Notes: generated by a model not told the origin, from the sequence alone. DNA of 64,000 nucleotides from Daucus carota subsp. sativus (GCF_001625215.2 NC_030382.2:48201364-48265363), one strand, 5' to 3'. Numbered from the stretch's first letter, positions 11,820-26,800 are shown. Translations and numbers: made by a program.

Positions 11820-14800
11820 TTAGCCGCCCTTTTTGTCTGATCCTTTCAAACCACCAAGGTTGAACCATTTCTTTTTGCTAGACTTATCTTTCTCATCATC
11901 CCCGGGGCTCTCATCCCTAATATCTTCACCTGGTGCATTGCTACTACTACTGTTGCTAACGCTGGAAGTGCTCTGAACAACAGGTTTGTTAACTGTAAAT
12001 GTGGAATGTATGCTGTCTCGTTGTTTCAGTAGCTCATCAACCTGATTTTATTAGCACGAAATGGGGATAAACTTATCACATTTGTCATTTTTTATATGTC
12101 ACCAAATTTGCTAAGCAACATAAAACAGGAGAAAATTCTCCTGCAAAAATTTACATTAGTTACTGAACCTAAAACAAATTTACTGGAAATAAATAATTTA
12201 AAAGGAACCTCTACTTACATTCAAGACATTGAAAATAATTTTAGTGAAGTTCACCACAAGCACCACAAACATGCAATAGGAAAACAACATATGCAAAATA
12301 TTTTTTTCTATTCAAGTTAAAAATTTGTCAAGCGGTAGTTTTAAGAGCAATGCATAAGATGGGAAAAATGTTAAGGTTGTCGTTTGGTTAGGGTAAACTA
12401 ACAAAGTAAAAGGGAAACAATAACCTCGTTGATGTTTGTTTCATAAAAATTACTATTCTCTTTCACTCCTTTTGGTTTTGGGTTTACCCAACATCCCTCA
12501 TAATATATTTCCCACCCCTAACTAGGCATTTTTAAAAATCAAAAATAAATTTTAATTTAATTTTAATAAATTAAAAATAATTTTGATATATATAAGTCAA
12601 GTTACATTTTTAATAAATAATCTTAATTAATAAAAATATAAATAACTTAATTTGATTTATAAATATAATTATATATGACTCTTTTAAAATTATATAATTA
12701 TTAAAGAATCCGATATAGAATCATAAAAAAATTATTCCATTTCCCGATCAGATCAAAACCAAACAGGTAATACAATTCGGCATCATTCTTTTCCTTTCTG
12801 AATTCCACTTTGTTCCTCCGAGTCGAACCAAACGGCCCCTTACTGTTTTTGAGTTGTGAAGAAAGTCTCAGCAATTTTTACTTGATGCTTTGCCTTTCTT
12901 GAAATATTTCAATGTGCTATTACTTTTACTATAACCTCGTGTCCATATTAATAGAAACATAGTATGAAACACAAACAGCTACAACGGCTTTGAAAGAGAA
13001 CTTACAGACTGCTTTTCTTGGCTATATCTGTTAGTCACTTCTTGGTAGCGTGCCAATGCCTACAAATGTCAAATGTATCAAGCTTTATTAGCCACGCATA
13101 TACCACCATGGTCGAAAAAATTATGTAGTTACCTTTCTGTATTCCGTTTCAAATTGGCGCAGCTCATTTCTCTTTCTCAGGATTTGAGCTTCAATGTCCT
13201 TGAGCTTCTCTGTTGTATCCTCGTATGACTTGGTGCAAAGAGCTTCGATTGTATAACTAGCTGTTTTAAAAAAGTTGTCGCCTGCATAGGTCAGGGGCAA
13301 ATTTAAGTAGTAATTAACTCCTCTCCTTCTGGGGCATTGAGATCATATACAAAAAAGACAAAATTGTTATAAAAAAACTAACGCACCATAGACAGCAAAT
13401 ATGTGAGTGCCAGCTTTTAATTCTGAGACTTCACAAGGTTGTAGGCCTTCCAACCTTTTAAAGAAAGCAGCCTCAGGGTCCTTGGCCATTGCTAACTGCA
13501 ACTCAATTAGAAATTTAACTCATTGATTCAAGATAGATAGTGCACATATTTTTTTGTTAAAGATGTAAAAGCAACTGGCATACCGCATTTACGGTTGAAT
13601 CCATTCTGTAAACTTGAAAATGTAAAAAGTACATCCCTGCAGCTGTCACCTTGCCAGCCTTCTCACTGTCTTCCTGTGCACAAAAATTAAGATCACTGTT
13701 AGTGTTGACTACTCATGCATCAGAGATTTCATTGCTCAGCCTATTAACACCTTTAGCCTTTAGGCCTTAACTACCTCACTTGGCATAATGGCATCTCATA
13801 GCCATATTTTAAATTTTAAATCTGACTACAACATTTTATTTACTGCAACTATGTATAAATATTCTAAAAGTTTCAATTGTATTAAGAGCAACCCAATATA
13901 ACTGATTTACTGAACTTATCTTGATTGATGCACATCATTTATTTTTATTTTTGCAATCCATTCTTTGTTGTATAGCAACAGCACGAATCTAGAATTCCAA
14001 AGTCAGTTATTCTAAACTTGCCGAATAGCATAGCTTGTTCTAATGGTCTATAATGATCCAAGACCCGAGTGTATGAACATGATAGACCAACTTTAAACGT
14101 CTCCTTTGGGACATCGTGAACTTAATCAACAGAATCAACAGGATCAGAATCACAATATTATCTAGAATCTAATACACTGCCCTTTTAATTCTCTCGAAAC
14201 CCAATAAAGTGATCTAGAAGTTAAAATTTAGATGACAAAGTTATTGAGACATTAAAGAGAAGGGAAAAACCTAAATGAGGGGAAGTGAGAATAAGTATCG
14301 CTAAGCTAGTTACGACTTAAGCAGCAAATATATGAAGTTAAAGAAACCCTTGAATCTTATGAGAACAATATGTATACCCGGTCCCAGTAGTTTATCAGAA
14401 ATTACTTGGGCTTCATAATATGAACCATAAATCTATAATAGAGATATTAAGTTTTTGTAAACTCTGAAAACAATCTTTTCCAAATCCTAGCTAGCTGAAT
14501 AGATAAAAATAGTATAACATTCCAAGCTCGGCATATATGTGCCCTTAAATATTATCACCATCTCCAGTGGAGTCGATTCGAGTTAACAGGCCAGTAAACC
14601 GGATGACTACTTAACTAGGACCCTGACCACTCATCCATAAATCAACAAGCTGAACATAACAAATTATAGTAACTATCAAATTTGATACAATATGGCGATA
14701 AAGAGCTGAAATTCTAGCATCATAACTGAAAAATAGTTTACGTCATACATCAGAAAATGTATGAAGTATGAAGATAGAGTACTTTCTAGTTCAAGATTCA

Positions 14801-17800
14801 GTTTGATCATCAAAATAATTAAATACACTCAGCAAAAGAATAACAATTAAATACACGGCAATAAATCACAACTTTCATTCTTAATAACAAGATCAAAGAT
14901 ATCGTAAAACTGAATGAACATTGAATCAGCACAATAATAGAATATACAGCTAAAACTTATAGTACCTGTAAAGCCAAACCATAGCCTCCATTGGCATCAT
15001 GTTCAAAGTATAGCAACTGAAAAATAACATGCATATACATGCATTAATATGCCGCTGGGGGAAAATTAAGGCTCTTTTCTCAGAAAGAAATGGTGGAGGC
15101 CAGAGGGATGCAGCAGTGTTAAATAACTTCATTGTGCATTCGACATACCTTGAACTTGCTTTGTGCAGCTGAAGTAACTCTAACAACTAACCCTGCCTCA
15201 GCTTGTTCCTCACTTATAGTAACGCCGAAAAAGTGGGCACTTTGCTTTTCTACCTGTTAGAAGAGCTTAGAGACGATAACTTCATCTAAAGTATAAAAAT
15301 TTATAAAGCTATAACAAAGATTCACCTTTCCACTAACTAATGATCCGACTGGAAGGGGCCTGACGGTCACGGTTCCATTCATGGCTTCTTCAAGGACATT
15401 AGCAGAAATAGTAGTCTTGATAGGAACACCCAGCTTGCTAATAGCAAATACTTCATTAGCAAACATATTTTTAATAAATGAACCCCCCAAATTTCAGATA
15501 GAAATCTACCTGAATAATGCAGCAAACACAGTATTGACAGTTCCAAGATTAGATAAATCAATTTCCATATCCATGCCATCAGCATCAATAGCCTATTAAC
15601 CAACAGCCAGCACTATTAAGTATTAGACAGAAGACAATTAGAAATGGTTAGTTTGATTTTATACTATGATATTAGAGTCTAAACATTAAAACTTTGGTAG
15701 TCGGTAAATCGATCGGTCGTTAGTCCACTAGGAAAGGAATACTTTGGTCATCCACATTTTTCGGTGTTGGATACTCGGACAAGAGTATCCCCATATCAGA
15801 CACAGGGATACTTTCACAATCTTTTCTTTTAGATTTTCTTCTTTACCAAAACTGTTGTAAAGTAGCTACTTTCACAAAAGGAAAGTATTGATATTGGTAA
15901 GAAATTTTAAGAAAAAAATGATGTCAATATTAACTTTTGCGGAAATTAAATATTAATGTCAATTTTCATCTTTAAGATGATAAAGTTAAGAATTTGCTTC
16001 AATTTGCATTTAGTGCGTAGTTTTGTTTTGTCAGAGTTATTATGTGTGATAGGAAGATCCATTCTGATTTCTATTTGTGCAATTAGCACACTTATGAGTT
16101 TTAAGCTCCCAAAATTTGGCTACAAGTCGCATATAGGAAAACATTGAAGTGTGGGGATGTCCAGGACACAAAGTGTAGTATGATGAAGGTGTGAACATTG
16201 AACAATTAGGAGACTACTGCTGACATATAGTATAGTCAATCACAACACAGTTATATCAAAAGTATACAGGAGGTGAAAGAAGTAATTAATTAAGTACTTG
16301 ACGGCGTTGACGCAGACTTTGTCAAACAGACTGCAAGCTTGGTCTAAGAAATCAACTCTGGTTGCAAAGTCTAAACTAAAATGAGGATTACATTACATTA
16401 TTCACTGGGACTCTGGAAGAACCTTAACTCTATTTATTTGAGTCTCTATAATCTGAAGAGTGAATACAGTATGTATATGCCTTTGCAAATTACATATTCA
16501 CACATGAAGGCCATCAGTGATTTACTACAAATGGCTATGACATGTTCCTTGCATGATCAAGGTAAAGAAGCATCATTGTCATATCAAATTAAGTCTTACA
16601 CAATTTGAGCTCCAATTGCAGGGCCGAAGCTTTTGGGGGTAGGCAATTACATGCCTATACATAATTCTGTGGCATACAGAACGCCTAATATATAATGTTC
16701 TTAAAATTATATAAACTTCGAGCCTAGAGGTTTGTTATATATGCAACTTGAACAGTGAGGAATATAAATATACAATATTTAGATTGACATGCAATAAATG
16801 GTTTTAAAATTTTCAACAGATTTAATTGATCTAGTATGCCAGAACTATTAAGTGTTTGTAGATGCCTAGAAGGAGCATCTGACAGCATCCTATATTTAAA
16901 TATTAGTTTGATATCTGTTTTAAGTTCATCTCCACTGAAGTTATTTGTCCCCTTGACACAATTAATGGCAGCTAAACGTTCACTCTGCAGATGTATGATT
17001 TTTAAAGGCGAGTTGCAACAACAAAGAAAAATCTTACCCCTTGATCCACCAACTAGATTAGGTACAACCCGATGTTTAATAAATTAACAAGGAAACCATT
17101 CATTTTATAGAGTGCGTCAAATGCAAAGAAAATTATCTGTGGAAGTATAGCAAGAGTCTTAAGGTGCAATGTATTATATGTTAGACATACTAGTTTAATC
17201 TAGACAGTACACCAGGTGGCATTTGTTAGTTCGTAAAAGTAGGGTTCCCTTAACGTACAGATGTTCGTTCCAGTGTAGTACCATAGGAGTCACAATGTAC
17301 CATCTAGTTGCCACTTACCGGGACTAGGCTAAAAGTGTCCAACTTGGAGACATGTCCAGTGTCGGACTCGGTAATATTTTGTAAAACATACATGTTTTTG
17401 GCCTAAAGTAAGTGTCCGAGTGTCTATACCCATGTCCAACAAAGGTACTAAAGGCAAAATGAACAATCAAGGTAAAACAGTGTACCACTACCCCCCTCTC
17501 AATGTATTTTCATAACTTACAAATTAGTTCGATACGAGGTTGGTGATTAGCACTAGCAATCTCGTTGCTAGTTTTCAAGATCTCAAAAATCTCACGCCTT
17601 TAAGGTTTGATACACAGAATTGAGAGATTCCTATTGATATAAAAGGTAATGTATGCTGGAAAAGGACAAGTGCTCAAAAGTGAAAGTACCGTAGCTTGAA
17701 TCTCCCCTAAGCAGATCATGTATGAGAAAGATATTTAAGAAAAAGTACCTCAAACCCAGAATTGTCATATTGCCTTCTTTTCTCTGGAGCAGACAATATA

Positions 17801-18434
17801 CTGTAGGAATATGCAACCTCTTTGAACAATTCCGAGGCTTCAGGATTGTTGACATTTTTGTCAGGATGATACCTGTTCAACATTACATGTTAAAACCAAA
17901 AAAGTACTAATAACATCAGTCAGGCTTTGTGTTTGAGTCATTAGCTGTTCTCTATCAACCAAAAAAACCACCTCCAATTTTTTTCCTTGACCACATAAAT
18001 CCATGAAAAACCACATAATTCAACATTCTGCCATCATTTGTTTCATATCATTATCGCAGTAAAGTTACAATGACATTAGTAGACAGATGAAGCTCTTCAT
18101 ATATACCCACCTGTTTTGCATTACTAACACACATAACAGTTAAACCAAAATTAACCTGAACTTTTAAATTAAGTTAAAAATGCCCCATTTTCTGAAAAGA
18201 TGGCTGCAATACTAAAACCAAATCCTGACAAACAGGCCCAAAGAAACACCGAGAAACTCATAATTCACGAGCAAAAGCATTAAAAAAAAGGAAACGGAGA
18301 GATTACTTGAGAGCAAGCTTCCTGTAAGCCGTTTTAATCTCCTGATCAGAAGAATCCCTTGAGACACTCAATACCTCGTACGGATCTCTACGAAGCACAG
18401 GGGCAGAAGACCCCTCCACTTTCGAACCGCTCAT
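11820..18434 (-). CDS. ARG1: ARG1-type DnaJ chaperone (DNAJ15 family)
   Basis: J-domain co-chaperone. In Arabidopsis, ARG1 is a peripheral protein of the ER, Golgi and vesicles needed for root and shoot gravitropism. Eleven exons (minus, 5' to 3'): 18307-18434, 17749-17872, 15510-15592, 15326-15437, 15149-15253, 14966-15016, 13584-13673, 13387-13495, 13133-13281, 13006-13059, 11820-12041. They join into 408 residues, close to the roughly 410 of ARG1. The J domain (about 17-82) has the HPD triad at 45-47, needed to stimulate Hsp70. A coiled coil is likely at about 285-345, followed by a Ser-rich acidic tail ending [15 protein letters not shown]. All introns are GT-AG. The start is the first Met before the J domain. 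The paralogues ARL1/ARL2 are the alternative; the C-terminal coiled coil and length favour ARG1. Intron 2 is 2.2 kb, and intron 10 carries a Tourist-like MITE. Confidence 0.93.
12374..12839. mobile_element. Tourist-like (PIF/Harbinger) MITE in ARG1 intron 10
   Basis: Ends AGGTTGTCGTTTGGTT and AACCAAACGGCCCC, flanked on both sides by TTA, the 3-bp duplication typical of PIF/Harbinger elements. It is 466 bp, AT-rich and non-coding, and lies wholly inside the intron between exons 10 and 11. Confidence 0.8.
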
Positions 18435-19104
18435 ACCTCCACTTGTCTGTTTCTTGCTCTATTATCCAATAAATATTTTCAACCAACTTAACAACCTCAA
18501 TTGAACAATGAATGCACCTCTTTATACGCCAAATCTACAATCAAAGATTCAGCAGACTTTAGATAATTTATATGTGTGGTTAAACGATGCTCATCCACAA
18601 AATGTAGACACACAAACAAAAGAATTGGATCACTGTCTCGATTCTTGGGATAATACAGAACGCAAGAAACAAGAAACGAAATAAAGGGAATGAAAATCAG
18701 AAGATAAATTCAAAGATCTAAGCAAGCAATAATTTGGGGAAAAGTGAAGATTTTATTTACCTCGCTGTAAATATAAAGAGCCGGACAGATAAGAATGATG
18801 GTGAATAGTAGTTTAGATTTGAAGCTGCGAAGTGCGACCAGCTTGGTCTTCTTGTATCCTGCTTTAGGAATATACTTGTACTGCAACTACGTATAATATT
18901 CTGTGTGTGTCTGGTATTACTACGCACGTTGCTGCTCAGACAAAGAACGTTGAGATGAAGTTATTTTCCCCAAATTATCAGACTTCTGATTTCATCAAGC
19001 TACTATTCCCGTTGACTGTGCACCAGATTAACTCCTCCTGTATTTGCTAAGCGGATTTTAATGAATTAATATTATTTTTTTATATTTTAATTATGGATAG
19101 TATC
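18435..19104. other. ARG1 5' leader and promoter region
   Basis: Upstream of the ARG1 start on the minus strand. The leader probably spans to about 18.85 kb and could be spliced; I cannot place the transcription start. Nothing else is recognised. Confidence 0.4.
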
Positions 19105-19464
19105 CGGTGTTCTAAAAATCCCCGATTTAACCGATAAATCCCCGATTAATCCTCTGCAGGGTCGGCCACCGATCCCGATTTTTGAAATCCGATTAATCCT
19201 TATATATATTTAATAATCGAAGTATATGTGATAAATTATTAAAATTAAAATACTATATTACTTTAAATATGAATAATTATATAGTTTATGAATATAGTAA
19301 ATATATTAGTTACTAAATAGCTAATATAATAATAACTAAATATTAAATAATATTTTAATATTAAAAGAAACCCAATTTTAACTCCGATTAATCCCCGATT
19401 TCCGATTAATTCTTGAATCAGTAGCTCAACCGATTATGTACGATTCCCGATTTCTGTAACACTG
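19105..19464. mobile_element. hAT-like MITE with CCCGATT-rich ends
   Basis: Left end CGGTGTTCTAAAAATCCCCG and right end ATTCCCGATTTCTGTAACACTG form imperfect inverted repeats. Short 'cccgatta' motifs cluster subterminally. Flanks 'tagtatc' and 'ttgtatc' could be a decayed 8-bp duplication. Non-coding. Confidence 0.6.
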
Positions 19465-19657
19465 ATTGTATCTAATATTAAACTCCAAGTATTCAGTTAA
19501 ATTATTAATTGTCTATAAATTTTAATAATTAGGCATTATGTCTCGGTCAATAAACAACATTATGTCGAATTTAAAGAATATGAAAAAGGTTGTGAAAGTC
19601 CAAGACAATATATTCATCTGGAAAATTCTTTAGAGTAAATTTTCTACTCCAACCTAG

Positions 19658-19873
19658 GGCCTGTTTGGCAAAATAAGTTAAAGCTTATTAAGGGTTTTTT
19701 TTAAAAAAAATTGTATATTTATTAAAGAAAATTGGATATAAATATTTAAAAGTTGTTTCACATTCATCATTTAACTAAAAAAAAGGACTTATTTCACAAA
19801 AAATAAAATTGTTCGTAATTTTCTCCAAAAATAAATCCTTGTTTTTAAAAAATAATTTTAGCCAAACGGCCAT
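19658..19873. mobile_element. GTTTGG-ended MITE
   Basis: Begins GGGCCTGTTTGGCAAAATAA and ends TTTTAGCCAAACGGCC, an inverted pair of about 20 bp around an AT-rich core. This resembles Tourist-type MITEs. The target duplication is not clean. Confidence 0.6.
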
Positions 19874-20810
19874 CTAGTCTGCTTTGGTATATTATATACA
19901 GTTTTAGTTTCCCCAAAATATTTAAATTCTATTAATTTTGAATCTAGAAGTCTCGTTTGATGTTAGTTGTACTTGCTTTTTATATATAAACCTAAATTTT
20001 AGAAATTAAATATTAAAATTTTGGTTCAGTTTAACTATGTAAAAATAAGCTTGGACGTACAATTCTTCAACCAAAGGGTTTGCCATCTGAAATAATTTGG
20101 CAATATTAAGACATGTTCGGAAAATCCTTAAACTTGAAAAATGCAAGACCCCTTTGAAATCCATTTCCCACAGAAGAAAATAAGTATAGCCCTGATTACA
20201 TAAGTATAAGATATACAAGCTTCAGCAGAAAATATAAGTATTGCCCTTCCTACATGACATAGAAGATATACAAACTTATCCTGATCGGTACAAAAGATAT
20301 ACATACATAATCCATGTACCATAATTTTCATAGTTCACTGGGAAAAAATGACAGATTCTCTGTACAAAGAACCGTGGTGCAAGGTAATGAACGAAAGAAT
20401 AGAATACTGAACAAAAACTAGAAATGAAGGTACCAACTACCAAACATGTGAGTTTGTTGGTCAGTAGAAACACAGTGTACTTCCTGCTTACCATAACAAT
20501 TTATACGATGACTCTCTCTGAAAAAGGATCCAAGATATTAACGAGGAAAAATCCAATCTTATTAGGATGCAACCATGCAATTGCCAGCCTAGGAGGCTTC
20601 TCCCTGGACTATATAGATGAAACAAAGACCAAATGACCAGTGGATAACCCCCAACTCTTAAGCACTTGTACTTGACAAAGACTTCAGTATCATACAGTGG
20701 CTAAATATTAAACTACCGGGTCATGGAGCTTTTTACAAGGCTACGTAACTTTTGCAATATCAAGATACAAGCCTCGAACACTATTGTGAGCGAGTCCCTA
20801 TTTTACCTAC

Positions 20811-23800
20811 TTAATTCACACAATCTGGGTTTCTGTCAACCTTGATGACTCTGGTATTGTATGATCCACAGAACCCGCACTTGTGATATAGCCAGTGAAA
20901 AGCAGCATTTCCTTTTTTGTCACAGTCATTGCACAATATATCCTATATAGCCAAAATTTAATGAGTAAGGTTTGTCACTTCGAAGACTGCATCGCAATAA
21001 TCACACTAATGACACTGTACCTGGCAGCGACCTCGATATTCCTCTGGCAGCACCTCAGAAGCCATTAAAGCATCAAGCATTCCAAAGTAAACCTAAGAAT
21101 TAGGAAGAAAAATGAATTACATTACGGAGGGAAAAAATTGGTACAATAATGATTATTCTGCTTGTTGGATGTTAATTTGCAAAACAATCAGTATACATCT
21201 GTAATATTAGTGAGTTAGAAACGACATCAGACGCTAAAGCTTATCTGTTATTTCACAACATTCAGTGCAGACTTCTCGATTCTGAATCATGGTTCAGAGA
21301 CTTAACACAGTACGATACCAATCTCAGAGAGATCATAAACATTTCTCTTTTGTTCCCAACATTATTCTTAAGTGATTTCCATTCTACAAACAAACTCTTT
21401 AGTCAATATACTCTAAAGAACGTTTTCTTAACCAATTTATAGACTTCCATCGGATTTTCCTTTATCCACGAAGATTACTCACGGAGGCAAACCATCCACC
21501 TTGTTATTGACAGATAATTGTCCCATATTTATTAATGCTTTTTAGCCCTATCAGAAATATATACAAGGGTGTTGGCTGGTTAAGTATAAAGAGTAAACCA
21601 CAAAGATCCATGCTAATAACATAGTAGGTCATTGGTATTAAGGAGCTTTATTCTGCAGTCCTACACAGTCGCACGGTGTTTAAACAAAGAATCTAGAAAA
21701 ATATTAATATAATTTAGTTTTTACACAGTTGCAGTTGACAAAACTAAAATATTTTACTAAATAATTTATATGGACTGAATGAATAAGCCAATTGTGTGGA
21801 TTAGCATTTTGCAGAAACTCGTAGAAGAAATTATCGGCAATTTAATCCAAAGCCGATCAAGAAAGACAAGAATATCCTTACAGACATATCTCCCATTGAT
21901 TTGCTACATATTGGACAGATGTAATGAGTGCAAGCATATGCCTGTAGACAGGAAGATACACATATCACGATTTACCAAAAAAAAAAAGGATAACACGAAA
22001 TGATGTCTATATGCACAAAAGAAATATTGCAGTTGAACAGATGATCAAACCTGAAAGCAAGCTGAATGCATATAATGGCCACAAGGAAGTGCTCTGACAC
22101 TTTCACTTGATGTGAACATAAAATCACAGCATATAGGGCAGTTCGTTTCTAGACTTTTCTCCCTGCATTTGTGGTCCAACAATTTTATTCCCAGACAGCA
22201 ATTGCACGTCATACAATGAAAGAAATCAACACCAAGCCCTCTTCCCAGCCGGCACAAATTGCAAAATGGGCAGTGATAAACTGTCCTGAAGAAAGAACAT
22301 TAGAAGGGAGATAATGTCACGAATCCAATTCAACAGAAGTTTTCATGATATATATTCAATATAAGGCCAAAAAGATAGAATTTTGATGGAATAAATTTAC
22401 AACCTTTCATCATCAAAAAATTTGCAGTAGCTGCAATAGTACTTTGCCATTGAGAATCCATTGCAAGATGGTGTTGCACACACTGGTCCAACCGGCTGAA
22501 TTTCCAAGCACTTCATGCACATCATCTCTGTAGTAGCCTTCCTGTAAATAAAAACAGAAACTTCAGATGTCATCTATATTTTTGAAATGCTAAAAGAAAG
22601 TAACAAGAATCATTACCAAAAAAAAATTTACCTATCCATCGAGTGGTCACTGACTTTGTCATGGCAGAATCTGCACGTATATAATTTGCCACAACAAGCA
22701 GCACGAACCTTGCAGTTTCGTTTGTAATGTTCACACCCAAAAATTTCTCTCTCCGGATCACGATATGATGGAGAGCATCCAACTAGATCCTCACCTTCTG
22801 AAGCTTCGCTGGTTCTTGCCTGAGGTAGCTTCTGTTGAGCAGCTATCCAACGACTGAACCATAATAAATACAATGTTGAGGCTGCAAGACAAACTTCTTA
22901 AAAATAAGTAGTACATTAATCATGTATATAACAAAGGCAGACCTAGTCATAAGATTTTGAATTAGATAGTCCTTCCTTCTTGGGTCAAGAGTTATATCCC
23001 GAGAAACCTTTCTTATCTCTGACTCAAGTTCATTTTGATTCATTCGAAAAATATCTTTCCAGCCAGGCTTAAAGGTATTGTCACTTTGGTCCGGAGCTTC
23101 ATGGATATCAGTACCTGAAAATGGAAATTAAAAAATAAGCTCATCTTATGCGCGGCTGTTCATCAAGGTGAAAGACCTTCACAAGTATGCATAAACATAT
23201 TAGAACAATAATAAAAACACAGTGAAGACGTAAAGATGCTTTCGTGTAAAAAGTAGTGCAAAGGAACCTTCGAGATTAGCATCATTTGATGATGATGCCT
23301 GTGAAGATGCTGAAGGATTTCCTTCCCACCATTCATCAAGCCATTCACTAAACATGGTGTTCTTAGTTGCTTGCTTCCACGTGTCCATCATTTTATTTTG
23401 CTCCTCCTGAGTAAGGGCAGAAGTTACCCATGGCAACATAGACTGTAGCACTTCTGCACCTGTAGTACCAATTATACGGCCAACAAGCTTATCTTGCTCC
23501 TCCAAAGAAACATGTCTGTCAAATAAAGGCCAGAGTTCAAGTTCTTCACGCAAAATATGTTGATCTAGGGTTACTTTGATGGACTTGCACATTCCCTGAA
23601 CCCTCGTCGCTAGTTCATTGTATCTTTGCAAATTATCGTTGTGATCAGAAGAAACAGAGATATGTCTGTTTGACCTTACAGTCATTATATTTCGATGAAG
23701 TTCTGAAAGTTCCGCAAGTGTGGAAGAAATATTCTCAAACAGTTCCTCTTCCTGTTTGTGGTCCAATGTGTAAGAGTGACTAACATTGTGAAGGGTCTCT

Positions 23801-26800
23801 CTTGATTCTAGTGCAGGGAACACAATATCATCCTCTGCATTACTGTGAGCTCTATATAATCCCCACAACAAACGGAACCTGCCATTGAACTCCCTGAGAA
23901 CAGCCTCACTACAATCATTAAGTTTTCCAGATTCAACATCCAGAAATTCTAGATCTTTGCTAATGGCCTTGTGAAACTTAAAAATGTTGTCAATAGGTCT
24001 CGTCACATGCCCAATAGTCGTCAAGCTCACGTCTGTCTCCCAATTAAAGAGACTGGAATTAAGGGAAGGAGCACTGGGACTGAATGCTAATGAACGCAGG
24101 GATTTGGCTGTAGCAAGTGAATTATTGCTATTGACTCCTAATCCAGGCACACAACATGACTGACTACTAAAAGATACTTTCGATATGTTTGTGGAGCCTG
24201 GATGGTCACTGGCATCCTTTTCATCCCTTTGCAATGAGTTCCCACTCTTGACTTGACTCTCCTGATTTTCTTTTTGGCCTAAAGAAATACCTTGGACAGG
24301 CATGAATGAGGTACAAGCACATGGTTTAGCAGACCCTTCTTTGCATCCTGTTAGCAATTTGGCAGGACAACAGCCAGTTGCAGTTGAAGACAAACAAACA
24401 TTACTTGGACGACCTTTACATGCCCAGCCAGAAAAAAGGGTAACCAGAGCAATGTCTGAGGCTGGGGCTGCATTGATAAGTACGCACAAGTTAAGCATAT
24501 AGTAGTCAACAAATGAATCTCCACACGAAAAAATCTACTATGCACAAGAGATATATGTATTGGCAAAAGAAGAGGTTGAACCTGCCATATGCATATTATA
24601 AAGGAATGACCTCGCTTCTTCTTCACTTAGTGAACCTACCAGCCATGGTAAGACGCACTCAATCAGTCTCAAGGGCATCACGCACAAGCTCTGATACAGA
24701 AGTTCTCGCTGTCTTCTAGGACTAAAATGCTGCCGCGCAAGTGGAAGAACCTGAAAATGCGACAAGGACATAAGAGATTGTTAGAAACTTATACAACATA
24801 TAACCTCAAGCACACGCACATATACATATAAAATTTACTGAAAGTAATAGCAAGCATGAACAGGAGAGTGCACAAAAATGATGTGCAAGCTGATATGTAT
24901 TTTTGTGAAAAGATAGAGGGTTTAAGTGATAATGTTAAAATAAGATTAGGACAAAAGACTGCTCACCTGAACTTCCTCATTATGAAAATGCTTCTCTATA
25001 GTGCCCATTATATGATCAGCATGTGAACACAACTTTGAATAAAATTCCGCGGAAGATGAGTTGGCTCCGGCACTTTCTATGCTTTCAATCAAGCATCTAA
25101 ACTTCTCAAACTCACTTTCTTCTTCTGCATGCTCCTGGGCAAAAGAAAGTTCTGCATCTACAGCCGGAAATATAACTTTGTCCTCAGCAATGCTGCAGTC
25201 AATGTGACAAGATAGACTAATAAATAAGGATGGTGCAAAATCATAGCCAGAAGCAACTATAAAACATGAAACCCAGGAGATCCTATGAAACCATTACAAA
25301 AAGTTGCTTCAAAAAGAAGCATACTGGGCTTCAATGTGGTATCTCACTTTGTGAAGGATAGAGATCAAGTATCTTAAATATGTGCAGTTCTTGTGTACAA
25401 AATTCTTTAGGAAAAAAAAAACTCCTTTCCCATGATTTTAAGGAAACCTGAATGTTACTTGTAGTACATCCCGACCAAGACTTTGCCCACAGGCCAGTCA
25501 TACATGGAAAGCATCTCTTACAGAAAGTACTACATGTGGAACATCTTTAAGCAAGATGCATACAGTCACCACTTATCATCCAAACATAAAAACTTCAACT
25601 CAAGGTCATTATCTCTCCCAGTTCAAGGGTTATCAATATAAACAAACTAACCAGCAGCGACCTCAGGATTTGGTTCCGAGTTTGATTCTTCATCCATAGT
25701 TTGATAAAAATTACTACAAAAGAGTATAAAAGAGAGACTGAAAAGGAGTATGCTTCAGCATACCTATGGAATATACAAACTTCGGCAATAAATTGCAGCC
25801 TTTTATTAAATGTGGATAGATCAGAAAAATCTCCAGATAGCTGTATCGTTCTAGCTGCTTCAGCGATATCATTCAACTCACTTTTTATTGCCTTGTGCCA
25901 ATGCAATATTTCATCTACTGGTCGGTCCAGAGTGGAATTTGCAGGACAGCTGTCTGGTAACAAAATCTCTCTTTTTCCGGTGTTTGAAGATTCACAAGGA
26001 CACTGGCCTTTATCAACCAAACATATGGAGGTGCTAGCCTCAAAATCTGAAGAACTTTTGAGCTCAGAATGATCTATACAACTTTTACGCTTCTTATTAA
26101 TCTTTTCCCCATCCATCCAAGTGAAAATAATCTTCAATTTTAGAAGAAAAGTCAAGGAGGATACATGATGCAGTTAAGATTATTAAATCCACAGTTAACA
26201 GTCTAGTGATGTCACCTGTTGAAGCAGTTCCTCTTTTGGGATCACTCTGCGAAACCACTTGCGCATATCCTGGCGTTCATCAGAGGATATAGAGGAAGAA
26301 AGCCAAGGAAGAAATTCAGCCATCATGTTCACAGGAATGCTGCACAAAAACTGCCATACCAATGAAGCTTGCTCTTCAAATGAAAACTTTTCAGTCAACA
26401 GCGGGAAAACCTGCCAGAACCAAGATAAACTTAATTCACTGAGATATTCAAATATGTAAGGGAGGTTCAGGATACCATGGCTTTCAACATTGTGAACAAG
26501 CATTGTTGGACAAGGGATGAACCCCGATTGACTATTCTTCATTACAGCACTTTGGGGTTAAATTATAATGGACTTTCACAAAGAATTTTCAAATCTAGTT
26601 GGATAAAAACAAGCTTTGAAAAATGTTTTTGCTTTACTGGAAGAATCCAGTATGCATATCATTTACAATTTATCAATCAGTCAACATATATATTATGAAT
26701 CAAATAATGCATAGATTTTGGTAAGTTTCAAGTTTGGATCAGAAATAATATATTAGGATGGTCCTAGGAGAGACACAATTTGCAATAATTAATATGAACA

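Noticed and set aside
19105..19464. Repeated CCCGATTAATCC motifs as a satellite array
   Set aside because: The motifs cluster at the two ends of one element with inverted termini, so a MITE explains them better.
22051..22257. Minus frame ending after SACFQV as the BRUTUS C-terminus
   Set aside because: The V is intron read-through; a GT donor follows SACFQ and downstream exons complete the RING and zinc ribbon.
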